From assembly GCA_030640215.1 (NCBI GenBank), contig DAOWJU010000073.1, forward strand, positions 1 through 10,378: 10,378 nucleotides of DNA, written 5' to 3'. Position numbers and translations under genes: made by a program. The stretch comes from Desulfuromonadales bacterium. Lineage in GTDB: Bacteria > Desulfobacterota > Desulfuromonadia > Desulfuromonadales > BM103. Below the pieces are notes generated by a model that was given only the letters and a program-made list of their open reading frames with translations, was not told the origin of the DNA and did not search any database. Shown piece by piece: positions 1-8,700 of the stretch (position 1 is its first letter; the number at the start of each line of letters is the position of its first letter).

Positions 1-1682
1 ATATCTTCGGCCTCTCCGGTGAAGTCTTCTTCGAAACCAGCGCCATGTTGATCACCTTTATCCGTTTTGGCAAGTGGCTGGAAGCGCGCGCGAAAGGGAA
101 GGCCAGTCAGGCGCTGAAAACGCTTTTGAACTTACAGGCAGATCGCGCTCTGCTGCTGGTGGATGGCAAGGAGGAGGAAGTGCCTGCCAGTCAGCTGCAG
201 GTTGGTGACAAGGTGGTGGTTCGCCCTGGTGAGAAAATCCCTGTGGACGGCATTGTTATCGAAGGCTCTTCGGCGGTTGATGAGGCGATGGTTACAGGTG
301 AATCTCTGCCCGTAGAAAAAGCTCCGGGGGCCGAGGTCACCGGAGCGACGATCAACACCAGTGGCCGACTGATTGTTGAAGCCACCAGAGTCGGCAGTGA
401 AACGGTGCTGGCGCAGATTGTGCGCATGGTCGAAGAAGCTCAGGGCGATAAGGCACCAATCCAGCGCCTGGCTGATGCTGTCTCAAGCTGGTTTGTTCCG
501 GTTGTCGTGGCTATTTCAATCATCACTTTCTTCACTTGGTACGGTCTGGCTGATGCCGGTTTCCTGTTTGCTTTTAAAATGGCTATTGCCGTACTGGTGA
601 TTGCTTGCCCATGTGCTCTTGGCCTGGCTACGCCCACGGCGATTATGGTCGGCAGTTCCGTTGGCCTCTCCGCCGGTATCCTCTTTAAAAAAGCCTCAGT
701 GCTGGAAAATATTTCGCGTTTACAGGTGATCCTGCTCGATAAGACCGGAACTCTCACCAAAGGCGCATTTGCTGTTACTGATGTGCTGACTGTTGATGGT
801 GTCAGTGAAACAGAATTAATTGAGTTTGCTGCAGCCGTGGAAGCAGCTAGTAGCCATCCTCTTGCCCGAGCCGTTGTGCAGTACGCCGAGAGCAATGCTG
901 TGGTTTTCCCGTCAGTTGATGAGGTTGAAGAAGTGGGCGGGTACGGCTTGGTCTGTACGGTTGCTGGTGCTCGGCTTCTGGCTGGAAACCATCGTTTGAT
1001 GGAACGTGAGTCGATCGAGGTTGCAGCCTTTGAAACTCAGGTCAAAGCGTGGGCCGAGGTCGGCAAGTCTGTAATTTATGTCGCCAGGGGCGGGCAGGCG
1101 CTAGGCGTCCTTGCTCTGGCTGATACGCTCAAGGAGGGGGCTGCTGAAACGATTTCCTGCTTGCGGCAGCTCGGCCTGGAAACAGTCATGATTACCGGCG
1201 ATCGAAGGGCCGCCGCGCATGCCGTTGCCGATCAACTCGGTCTCGACCATGTTGAAGCCGAAGTGCTGCCTGGTGACAAGCTCGCCGTTGTGCGCCGTTA
1301 TCAGGAACAGGGCTTTCTCACCGGCATGGTTGGCGATGGCATCAACGATGCCCCGGCACTGGCTCAGGCCGATATTGGTATTGCCATTGGTAGTGGTACC
1401 GACGTCGCCAAGGAGACCGGTGATTTGGTGCTGGTTAAAGGTGATATTCGCGATGTTGAACGTGGCATCAGATTGGGGCGAAAGACCCTTGCCAAGATTA
1501 AGCAGAACCTCTTCTGGGCGTTCTTCTATAACGTTGTTGGCATCCCGATTGCCGCCGGTCTGCTCTATCCTGCTTTCGGTATCGTGCTTAAGCCGGAATT
1601 TGCTGGTTTGGCTATGGCTTTTTCCAGTGTTTCGGTGGTGACGAACAGTTTGTTGTTGAAGCGGTATGCGAGGAAACTCTAA
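1..1682 (+). CDS. copA: Copper-exporting P1B-type ATPase (CopA), 3' part of gene
   Basis: This inner-membrane pump uses ATP to export Cu+ from the cytoplasm. The gene is cut by the left window edge. Its frame is open from base 3, so the ATG at 45 is an internal Met, not the start. The missing part should hold any N-terminal metal-binding domain and the first membrane helices. In order, the visible part has: the end of the fourth helix; the actuator domain with TGES (294-305); two helices, the second carrying the ion-binding CPC motif (606-614); the phosphorylation motif DKTGT (738-752, Asp at 738-740); an N-domain SSHP motif (His at 855-857); and the hinge motif [10 protein letters not shown] (1332-1361). 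The last two helices carry YN and MAFSS. CPC, YN and MxxSS together are the family's Cu+ signature, so a Cu+ pump is favoured over Zn/Cd pumps. It ends in TAA and no convincing terminator follows. It is probably a resident gene unrelated to the downstream cassette. Confidence 0.95.
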   Translation, partial: IFGLSGEVFFETSAMLITFIRFGKWLEARAKGKASQALKTLLNLQADRALLLVDGKEEEVPASQLQVGDKVVVRPGEKIPVDGIVIEGSSAVDEAMVTGESLPVEKAPGAEVTGATINTSGRLIVEATRVGSETVLAQIVRMVEEAQGDKAPIQRLADAVSSWFVPVVVAISIITFFTWYGLADAGFLFAFKMAIAVLVIACPCALGLATPTAIMVGSSVGLSAGILFKKASVLENISRLQVILLDKTGTLTKGAFAVTDVLTVDGVSETELIEFAAAVEAASSHPLARAVVQYAESNAVVFPSVDEVEEVGGYGLVCTVAGARLLAGNHRLMERESIEVAAFETQVKAWAEVGKSVIYVARGGQALGVLALADTLKEGAAETISCLRQLGLETVMITGDRRAAAHAVADQLGLDHVEAEVLPGDKLAVVRRYQEQGFLTGMVGDGINDAPALAQADIGIAIGSGTDVAKETGDLVLVKGDIRDVERGIRLGRKTLAKIKQNLFWAFFYNVVGIPIAAGLLYPAFGIVLKPEFAGLAMAFSSVSVVTNSLLLKRYARKL

Positions 1683-1741
1683 TTAAGTCTTGAAGGTTGT
1701 CATTCCGTGGAGTGCTCAGTAACTTTCTGCTGTAATAAGTA

Positions 1742-1796
1742 TAAAAGTACCTCTAAATCGCTTTAAGGGCTCCAATAGGACTAAAAGTATCTTTTA
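1742..1796. repeat. Spaced direct repeat with a palindrome upstream of the hipBA promoter
   Basis: TAAAAGTACCT (1742-1752) recurs as TAAAAGTATCT (1782-1792), one mismatch in 11 and exactly 40 bp apart, about four helical turns. The second copy is part of a perfect palindrome, TAAAAG-TAT-CTTTTA (1782-1796), with 6-bp arms and a 3-nt centre. It ends 10 bp before the -35 box. The location suggests regulator binding sites upstream of the hipBA promoter. The sequence differs from the GGGTA/TACCC repeat on the -10 box, so a second regulator is possible. The site lies in an AT-rich gap where short A/T palindromes can arise by chance. The repeat is directly visible; its function is inferred. Confidence 0.4.
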
Positions 1797-1806
1797 CGTA
1801 TTGTTG

Positions 1807-1835
1807 TTGACAGATAGCGTAAGGGGTAGCATTAT
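1807..1835 (+). promoter_or_regulatory. Putative sigma70-type promoter of the hipBA pair
   Basis: A perfect -35 hexamer TTGACA (1807-1812) is followed after 17 bp by CATTAT (1830-1835), a 4/6 match to TATAAT. Transcription would begin near 1842, some 30 bases before the hipB-like ATG at 1874. The optimal spacing and perfect -35 box make this the best promoter candidate in the window. An alternative -10, TATACC (1833-1838), would have a poorer 20-bp spacing. The transcript could run on into jetABCD, because no terminator is apparent after hipA. Confidence 0.65.
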
Positions 1836-1839
1836 ACCC
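1824..1839. promoter_or_regulatory. Candidate HipB-type operator (GGGTA-N6-TACCC)
   Basis: An inverted repeat, GGGTA (1824-1828), 6 nt, TACCC (1835-1839), overlaps the whole -10 box of the promoter above. A dimeric protein bound here would block RNA polymerase. E. coli HipB binds related inverted repeats of the form TATCC-N8-GGATA to repress its own operon. The sequence here is different, but the dyad design and position fit autorepression by the HTH protein encoded just downstream. Assignment to HipB is an inference from position. Confidence 0.45.
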
Positions 1840-1873
1840 TTAATCAGGTCTGTGCACCTTAAGAGGTAAAAAT

Positions 1874-2227
1874 ATGCCCATTAAAGATGTGTACTCTATG
1901 AGCGATGGTGCTCTTGCTGAAATGGTTGGCCAACGTATCGACCAGATTCGACTAGAACAGAACCTCTCGCAAGAAGATGTTGCCACGGCTGTCGGGATCA
2001 CCACCAAAACTTATCGTAAACTTATCGATGGAGGTGGCAAGCTGGAGACGCTGATTGCCGTTCTGAGGGTTCTTGGTGAATTGGAGTTAGTTGCTGCGTT
2101 TGTGCCTGAAAGCACTTTCAGCCCGTTGCAACTAGTCAAGCTTAAAGGCAGAGAGAGGCAAAGAGCTTCCAGAAAGAGAACATCACTTCCGGCAGACGTT
2201 GAGCAGGCAGAGGATCTCGACTGGTGA
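1874..2227 (+). CDS. hipB: HipB-like XRE-family antitoxin and repressor
   Basis: This 117-aa protein has an XRE-type helix-turn-helix at about residues 20-72. The recognition region includes LSQEDVATAVGITTKTYRKL (31-50). By family precedent it should neutralise the downstream HipA kinase by complex formation and repress the operon. The domain is followed by a basic linker (about 89-103, rich in Arg/Lys) and an acidic tail ending in EDLDW. E. coli HipB is shorter (88 aa), but its unstructured tail also ends in -LEW; its terminal Trp contacts HipA and the tail is tied to Lon turnover. The chosen ATG follows AAGAGG (1861-1866) with a 7-nt spacer. The in-frame ATG at 1898 lacks as good a site. 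The stop codon overlaps the start of hipA by 4 nt, so the two are co-translated. Function is well supported by the context; the protein's own specificity is unknown. Confidence 0.85.
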   Translation: MPIKDVYSMSDGALAEMVGQRIDQIRLEQNLSQEDVATAVGITTKTYRKLIDGGGKLETLIAVLRVLGELELVAAFVPESTFSPLQLVKLKGRERQRASRKRTSLPADVEQAEDLDW

Positions 2228-3540
2228 GCATTCAAACAGCACAAGTTAAATTGTGGGGGGAATTTGTCGGTGCACTGGCTCTGGATGAAGAGACCGGTTT
2301 TGCCACCTTTGAGTATGCACCAGGTTGGCTGAACAGAAAGATAGAGATCGCTCCCGTTCGTATGCCACTTGCATCACGCAAATATACCTTTCCCGGTTTG
2401 AATCATGAAACATACAAAGGCTTGCCAGCGGTCTTTGCCGACTCTCTACCTGATGACTTCGGCAATGCAGTTATTAACGCTTGGTTAGCTAGGCAGGGCC
2501 GCAGTTCAGCTTCATTTACAGCTCTTGAGCGTTTGCTCTATAGCGGTTCCCGGGGGATGGGAGCTCTGGAGTATTCACCGGCCATGCGTGAGCGAGGAAG
2601 GAACCCGGCAGGTAATCTGGAGATAGAGTCGTTGATTGCTATGGCGCAGCGTGTACTCGATCAGAGAGCTCACCTGACTGTAGAGTCCGAAGATGTTGAC
2701 GACACGGGTATGGAAGCAATCTTTCAGCTCGGGACCTCTGCTGGTGGTGCGCGGGCCAAGGCTGTCGTTGCTGTCAATCAGCAGCGCACATCAATTCGTT
2801 CTGGACAACTCACAGCTTCCAAGGGGTATGAACACTATCTTCTGAAGTTCGACGGTGTTGCCGAGAAAAGCAGTAACAGCCAGACTTTCGGTGATCCCAA
2901 AGGTTATGGACTGATGGAATATGTTTATTATCGCATGGCGACCGACGCCGGAATCGAGATGTCGCCGTCAGAACTCCTGCACGAGAACGGACGGTCTCAT
3001 TTTATGACCAAGCGGTTTGATCGTTATGACAACAACAAGGTTCACATGCTTTCGTTGTGCGGCATGGATCATTCTGATTACAAAAAAGCCGGTACATACA
3101 GCTATGAAGAACTCTTTGCAGTCGCTCGAAAGCTGAGATTGAGTCGTCAGGAAGCGATCGAGATTTTCCGGCGGATGGTGTTCAATGTCGTTAGTCGTAA
3201 TCAGGATGACCACGCCAAGAATGTTGCCTTTCTGTTGGACCAAGCCGATCTGAAGTGGAAATTGGCACCGGCTTTCGATATTGCTTACAGCTACCGGAAG
3301 GATTCACCTTGGGTCGGTTCGCACCAACTCACTCTCAACGGCAAGCGGGATGACTTCACCCGTTTGGATTTACACGCTGTTGCGCAGGCCTGTATCGGTC
3401 ATTTCAGCAAAAAAGATGTGGATGAAATCATCGATCATGTGGTTGATGTTGTCGCTCACTGGGATCAGTATGCGAAAGAGGTCGGGGTTTTTCCTGCACT
3501 GCAGAAGGAAATCAAGAAAAACTTACGGCTTGGGATTTGA
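2224..3540 (+). CDS. hipA: HipA-family serine/threonine kinase toxin
   Basis: This 438-aa protein matches the size of E. coli HipA (440 aa), a kinase that phosphorylates glutamyl-tRNA synthetase, stops translation and promotes persistence. The N-terminal HipA domain has FADSLPDDFG (71-80). The kinase core has TSAGGARAKA (171-180), where Ser172 aligns with the autophosphorylated Ser150 of E. coli HipA. It also has RFD (264-266), the catalytic loop NQDDHAKN (326-333, catalytic Asp likely 328) and the metal-binding motif LAPAFD (347-352, Asp352). All key residues are present, so the kinase should be active; its substrate cannot be read from sequence. The start is GTG at 2224, overlapping the antitoxin's TGG-TGA end (GTGA, 4 nt). 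AGAGGA (2209-2214) is the ribosome site. This tight coupling is typical of hipBA. It lies 109 nt before jetA on the same strand. No frameshift or truncation is seen. Confidence 0.92.
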   Translation: MSIQTAQVKLWGEFVGALALDEETGFATFEYAPGWLNRKIEIAPVRMPLASRKYTFPGLNHETYKGLPAVFADSLPDDFGNAVINAWLARQGRSSASFTALERLLYSGSRGMGALEYSPAMRERGRNPAGNLEIESLIAMAQRVLDQRAHLTVESEDVDDTGMEAIFQLGTSAGGARAKAVVAVNQQRTSIRSGQLTASKGYEHYLLKFDGVAEKSSNSQTFGDPKGYGLMEYVYYRMATDAGIEMSPSELLHENGRSHFMTKRFDRYDNNKVHMLSLCGMDHSDYKKAGTYSYEELFAVARKLRLSRQEAIEIFRRMVFNVVSRNQDDHAKNVAFLLDQADLKWKLAPAFDIAYSYRKDSPWVGSHQLTLNGKRDDFTRLDLHAVAQACIGHFSKKDVDEIIDHVVDVVAHWDQYAKEVGVFPALQKEIKKNLRLGI

Positions 3541-3542
3541 TG

Positions 3543-3576
3543 GATTGAGATTGAGAGGGGGACGCTCTTCGCTCTT
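3543..3576. repeat. Two short tandem repeats in the hipA-jetA gap
   Basis: GATTGA occurs twice in tandem (3543-3554), just after the hipA stop. CGCTCTT occurs twice in tandem (3563-3569 and 3570-3576). Both lie upstream of the putative jet promoter. They may be binding half-sites or simple slippage products. No rho-independent terminator is seen here: only a 4-bp AGAG/CTCT pairing is possible and no T-run follows. Confidence 0.4.
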
Positions 3577-3607
3577 GTGACATATTCTGTCGTGCGTGGA
3601 GGGTTAA

Positions 3608-3616
3608 TGTGATAAT
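3608..3616 (+). promoter_or_regulatory. Putative extended -10 promoter of the jet operon
   Basis: TGTGATAAT combines an extended -10 TGN element with GATAAT (3611-3616), a 5/6 match to the -10 consensus. At the expected distance upstream there is no good -35 hexamer, which is tolerated by extended -10 promoters. The start point would be near 3623, giving a leader of about 27 bases before jetA. This would give the Wadjet genes their own transcript in addition to any read-through from hipBA. It is a pattern match only. Confidence 0.35.
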
Positions 3617-3649
3617 CATTCAGGACGAAACTTTGAGGAAGTTCCACCT

Positions 3650-5098
3650 ATGAGTTTGGACTACACAACATTAAATCTGTTGCGCCAACGTCACCCGGCC
3701 TGGCGGTTGTTAAATTCGCCGCATGCGCCGTTGGTTGCGAGTTTTTTACACCGGGTGTTTATTGCACCCAATGTGCGAGAAATGGCTAAAATTGATCTTG
3801 CTGAAGCACTTGAAGATGAGCTATTTGCCTTGCGGGAACAACATGGCTCAGAGACTTTTCCAAAGCCTGCGACTGCTTATCTCAATGACTGGTCGGAGAA
3901 CGATAAAGGCTGGTTACGTAAGTTTTATCCAGCCGGATCAGATGAACCGTATTTTGATCTGACTCCTGCTACCGAGAAGGCAATCTCCTGGCTTGAGAGT
4001 CTCACCGCACGGAGTTTTGTTGGCACCGAATCGCGACTGTTGACTCTCTTTGAATTATTGAGGCAAATGAGCGCTGGAAGTGAAACTGATCCGCAGATGC
4101 GCATCGCCGAGTTGAATAAACGACGTGATGACATCAACGCTGAAATTGAACGGATTCGGATCGGGGATATCCCTTTACTGGATGATACTGCGCTCAAAGA
4201 CCGCTTTCAGCAGTTTTTGCAACTGGCTCGCGAATTATTGACTGACTTTCGTGAGGTGGAGCAAAACTTTCGTACTCTTGATCGGCGAGTTCGCGAGCAG
4301 ATCGCGCTTTGGGATGGCTCTAAAGGAGAATTGCTCGAAGAGATTATGGGCGAACGTGACTCGATTGCCGATTCAGACCAAGGCAAAAGCTTTCGCGCCT
4401 TTTGGGACTTTTTGATGTCACAAACTCGTCAGGAGGAGCTGAGCCTCCTGCTGGATCAGGTCCTGGCGCTGCCACCAGTTATGGAAATGCAGCCGGAGCC
4501 CCGTTTACGGCGTGTTCATTACGATTGGCTTGAAGCTGGCGAAAGCACTCAACGCACAGTTGCTCGACTTTCACAACAGCTCAGACGTTTCTTAGATGAC
4601 CAGGCATGGTTGGAAAATCGTCGTATTATGGATATTCTACATGGCATAGAAGGACGCGTACTGGCTCTTCGCGAAACGCCGCCGTCCGGGAGTTTTATGT
4701 CATTAGATAGTACCGCTGTTAGTATCGATCTGCCGATGGAGCGACCGCTCTACAGGCCACCTGTCAAGTCGGTGATTGATGATGTGGCGTTGCTGGTGGG
4801 CGATGCCGAGGTGGATGCAGCGGCTCTTTATGACCAAGTTGTCATTGACAAGACGGAGCTTACTCGTAACATACGCCAATCGTTGCAGTCACGCGCACAG
4901 ATAAGCTTGAGTGAACTGGTATCTGCTCGTCCGTTGCGACATGGGTTGGCCGAACTTGTGACCTATTTGCAGTTGGCAAGTGGTTGGCCGCATAGTGTGG
5001 TGGATGAGGAAACTATCGATATGATTGAATGGCAAACTGAAGAAGGTACAATCCGCCAGGCCAGTTTGCCGCGCGTGCTTTTTGTGAGGACTCAATGA
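3650..5098 (+). CDS. jetA: Wadjet type I subunit JetA (DUF3375, kleisin-like)
   Basis: This 482-aa protein is the kleisin/MukF-like subunit of a Wadjet complex. It should bridge the heads of the JetC dimer and recruit JetB. Family-typical features are RHPAWRLL near the N-terminus (14-21), an N-terminal winged-helix-like region (about 1-110) with the stretch around WLRKFYP (88-94), and TARSFVGTESRL (119-130). A long charged helical or coiled-coil part spans about 150-240. The C-terminal part (about 375-480) likely forms the winged helix that binds the JetC head, by analogy with MukF. No enzyme motif is seen, as expected of a structural subunit. The ATG follows GAGGAA (3635-3640) with a 9-nt spacer. 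It is the first gene of the operon and its TGA overlaps the jetB start. The DUF3375 call rests on conserved phrases and on gene order; domain limits are approximate. Confidence 0.93.
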   Translation: MSLDYTTLNLLRQRHPAWRLLNSPHAPLVASFLHRVFIAPNVREMAKIDLAEALEDELFALREQHGSETFPKPATAYLNDWSENDKGWLRKFYPAGSDEPYFDLTPATEKAISWLESLTARSFVGTESRLLTLFELLRQMSAGSETDPQMRIAELNKRRDDINAEIERIRIGDIPLLDDTALKDRFQQFLQLARELLTDFREVEQNFRTLDRRVREQIALWDGSKGELLEEIMGERDSIADSDQGKSFRAFWDFLMSQTRQEELSLLLDQVLALPPVMEMQPEPRLRRVHYDWLEAGESTQRTVARLSQQLRRFLDDQAWLENRRIMDILHGIEGRVLALRETPPSGSFMSLDSTAVSIDLPMERPLYRPPVKSVIDDVALLVGDAEVDAAALYDQVVIDKTELTRNIRQSLQSRAQISLSELVSARPLRHGLAELVTYLQLASGWPHSVVDEETIDMIEWQTEEGTIRQASLPRVLFVRTQ

Positions 5099-5733
5099 TG
5101 GTTGAAATCGTCAGTACAAAACTGGCTGCACATGATGAAAATCACGACCTTTCAATGATTGTGGTGCCGCTCCTCAAGGGCGTCGTCTACCAGGACGATA
5201 ATCTGTCTCTCTGGAACAGTTTGCTTTCTTTGCAGGCTCAGGTGCGCGACTATGTGGTTGTGCTCGGCCTGGAATTGATGCTGGATGAAGCTGAGGGGTA
5301 TGCTTTTCTCTGCTCACGGTCTGATTCTGATAACGAGGATTCACCTGTCAAATTACCACGTCTGGTGGCGCGTCGTCAGTTATCATTTCCGGTCAGCCTG
5401 CTGCTGGCGCTGTTGCGTAAGAAATTGGCAGAGTTTGATGCTGGTGGCGGCGATACCAGATTGATCATCTCGCGCGACGAAGTGGTTGATCTGATGCGCC
5501 TCTTTTTACCTGCCGGGAGCAATGAGACCCGGTTGATTGATCAGGTTGATACTCATCTGAACAAGGTCGCGGAACTTGGTTTTGTTCGCCGGTTGCGTGG
5601 ACAGGAGCGGATGTTCGAGGTCCGACGAATTCTCAAAGCATTTGTAGATGCTCAGTGGCTGTCGGAATTTGACCAGCGTCTGGCACTTTATCAGAAACAG
5701 TTGACCGAATCAGGAGAAGCGACTGATGAGTAA
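5095..5733 (+). CDS. jetB: Wadjet type I subunit JetB (DUF4194, KITE/MukE-like)
   Basis: This 212-aa protein is the small KITE (MukE-like) subunit that sits on JetA and contributes to DNA gripping by the JetC motor. DUF4194 landmarks are PLLKGVVYQDD near residues 25-35, the LGLELMLDEAEGYAFL block (about 58-73), the LPRLVARRQLSFPVSLLLAL block (about 88-107), and a C-terminal winged helix ending in FEVRRILKAFVDAQW. No catalytic motif is expected. Two start codons lie in tandem (ATGATG, 5095 and 5098). With GAGGA at 5086-5090 the spacers are 4 and 7 nt, so initiation at 5098 may be preferred and the first Met may be absent. Either way it overlaps the jetA stop (4 or 1 nt). Its own stop overlaps jetC by 8 nt. 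Confidence 0.92.
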   Translation: MMVEIVSTKLAAHDENHDLSMIVVPLLKGVVYQDDNLSLWNSLLSLQAQVRDYVVVLGLELMLDEAEGYAFLCSRSDSDNEDSPVKLPRLVARRQLSFPVSLLLALLRKKLAEFDAGGGDTRLIISRDEVVDLMRLFLPAGSNETRLIDQVDTHLNKVAELGFVRRLRGQERMFEVRRILKAFVDAQWLSEFDQRLALYQKQLTESGEATDE

Positions 5734-8700
5734 GGTACTGGAACTCGAGTTTCTCGGCGATGACCAGTTGGCAGGCTTTCGCCTGCAGCGTCTGGAAGTC
5801 TTCAACTGGGGCACCTTTGACAGCCGAGTGTGGACGATGACTCTTGATGGCAAGAATGCCTTACTCACTGGCGACATCGGCTCTGGTAAGTCCACCCTGG
5901 TCGATGCAGTGACCACCTTGCTGGTGCCAGCCCAACGTGTCGCTTACAATAAGGCGGCCGGGGCAGATGCTCGCGAGCGTACCCTGCGTTCTTATGTGCT
6001 TGGATACTACAAGTCCGAACGCAACGAAGTAAGTGGCAGCGCCAAGCCCGTCGCCCTGCGCGATCAAAATAACTATTCGGTGATTCTGGGGGTCTTTCAC
6101 AACGCCGGGTACAATAAAACCGTGACGCTGGCGCAAGTGTTCTGGATGAAGGATACGCAAGGGCAACCTGCGCGCTTTTTTGTCGCCGCTGAACAGGATC
6201 TTTCTATTGCTACCGATTTTGCTCGTTTTGGTACTGAGATTGGTAGTTTACGCAAGAAGTTGCGTGGTGCAGGTGTCACCCTGTTCGATAGCTTCCCTCC
6301 CTATGGCGCCTGGTTCCGACGCCGGTTCGGTATCGATAATGAGCAGGCTCTGGAACTTTTTCATCAGACTGTGTCGTTAAAGTCGGTAGGCAATCTTACT
6401 GATTTCGTTCGCACCCACATGCTCGAACCCTTTGATGTTGCGCCTCGTATCGCAGCTCTTATCGGTCATTTTGACGACCTCAACCGTGCTCATGAAGCTG
6501 TACTTAAGGCTAAACGTCAGGTCGCGCTGCTGGATCCTCTGGTTGTTGACTGTGACCGGCACGAGAAAATGCTGATGGCTACCGAGCAATTGCGCACTTG
6601 TCGAGAGGCCCTCAGGCCATGGTTCTCCGGTCATAAACTTGAATTACTGGAGAAACGGTTCCTTACTCTTCACGAAGAACTGATTCGTCACAACACACGA
6701 ATCGAGCGTCTTGATGAAGAGAAATCATCCCTTAACGGACGCGAACGGGAATTACGGCATACCATAGCGGAAAATGGTGGTGACCGACTTGAGCGGCTCA
6801 GTGAAGAGCTTCGGGTTATGGAAGAAGAACAGAGCAGGCGACGAAAAAAAGCGGGTCGATATGCCGAACTGGTGAAAAGCCTGGAGTTCCATCCTGCAGA
6901 CAATGAACCGGCTTTTTTGGCTCAACATCAGCAGTGTCTGTCGTTGCGGGAAGATGTCGCACAAAATGAAGCCAGAATTCAGAATGAACGCAATGAAGCG
7001 GGGGTCTTCTTTGCTCAAGGACGGCGTGAACATACTGACCTGACTGCTGAAATCAACGGTTTGAAGGCTCGGCGCAGCAATATCAATGAAAGGCAGATAG
7101 CCATGCGTCGCGCCTTGTGTAGTGCCCTGCAGCTGCAAGAAGAGGAGATGCCTTTTGCTGGCGAACTGATTCAGGTGCGCGAAGAAGATCAGTCCTGGGA
7201 AGGGGCCATTGAACGGATGCTGCACAATTTCGGTTTGTCACTACTGGTACCGGATGAGCATTATGCTAAGGTGGCCGAATGGGTTGATCGTACTCATCTC
7301 AAAGGGCGTCTGGTCTACTATCGGGTGCGGGCAAGGAAGCGGGCAGATTTACCCTCCTTGCAACCTGATTCGCTTGCGCGCAAACTTTCTGTCAAACCTG
7401 ATTCTCTTTGCTACGACTGGCTGGAGCGTGAGATTGCGCATCGTTTTGATGTGGTTTGCTGCGCAACTCAGGAGCAGTTTCGACGTGCTAACAAGGCAAT
7501 CACTCTGGCTGGCCAGATCAAAGCGCCAGGAGAGCGACATGAGAAAGATGATCGTCATCGTCTTAATGATCGCAGCCGCTATGTTCTGGGCTGGAGTAAT
7601 CAAGCCAAGATCACAGCACTCCAGGAGAAGGCGCATCTGCTGGAGACTCGGCTTGGTGAGATGGGCAGTCATATTGCGAAGCTGGAGAGCGAACAGAAAA
7701 AGATCAATACTCGACTGGAAACACTCTCAAAGCTCGTTGAATATTGTGATTTTCGCGAGCTGGACTGGCAGTCCATGACGGTTGAGATGGCACGTCTGGA
7801 GGAGGAAAAACGCCAGATGGAGGAGTCTTCCGACATTCTCAAAACTCTCGCAGCACAACTTGAGGAGCTGGAAGAGGCTCTCACTCAGGTTGAGCAGCAA
7901 CTTGAAAAACGAAAAGACAGTCGGTCCAGAGCAGAGCAGAAAAGGCATGATGCCGAAACTTTGCGAGAGCAGACTCAACAGCTTATTGATTCAGCTGGAT
8001 CTGATCATGACGAACAATTTTCTCGACTCACCACACTGCGCGAGGAAGAGCTTGGTGAGCATCAACTCACGGTTGAATCCTGCGATATCCGGGAGCGAGA
8101 AATGCGTGACTGGCTACAGACCAGGATCGATGCCGAAGACAGAAAGCTCACGCGTCTTCGCGACAAGATCATTGATGCCATGCGCTCTTACAGCACGGCC
8201 TATCCCCTCGAAACCCAGGAGGTCGATGTCGCGGTAGAGGCGGCGGGTGAGTATAGCGCCATGCTGGAGCAGCTGAGCGCCGATAACTTGCCTCGTTTTG
8301 AAGCGCGTTTCAAGGAGTTGCTCAACGAGAACACCATTCGTGAGGTGGCGAATTTCCAGTCTCAACTGGTGCGGGAACGGGAGACTATCAAGGAACGCGT
8401 CGCCCGCATTAATGAGTCACTCACCCAGATCGACTACAACCCGGGACGCTACATTGTGCTCGAAGCACAATCCTCAAGCGATGCCGACATCCGCGATTTT
8501 CAGACCGAACTTCGTGCCTGCACAGAGGGTACACTCACCGGTTCGGACGATGCCCAGTACTCGGAGACCAAGTTTTTGCAGGTGCGTCGGATTATCGAGC
8601 GTTTCCGTGGACGTGAGGGGCAATCTGAACTGGACCGCCGCTGGACAGCAAAGGTGACAGACGTGCGTAACTGGTTCGTTTTTGCCGCTAGTGAGCGTTG

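Noticed and set aside
45..47. ATG at 45 as the start of the copper ATPase
   Set aside because: The frame is open upstream to the window edge and encodes family-typical sequence ([11 protein letters not shown]), so the gene starts outside the window.
1683..1740. Rho-independent terminator after copA
   Set aside because: No GC-rich hairpin followed by a T-run could be found in this stretch.
3543..3576. Short tandem repeats as a CRISPR-like array
   Set aside because: The units are only 6 and 7 bases, occur twice each and have no spacers.
7209..7778. 189-aa open frame inside jetC, plus several others on both strands across the window
   Set aside because: They lie wholly within jetC or other well-supported genes in alternate frames, have no recognisable domain, and have biased shadow-like composition.
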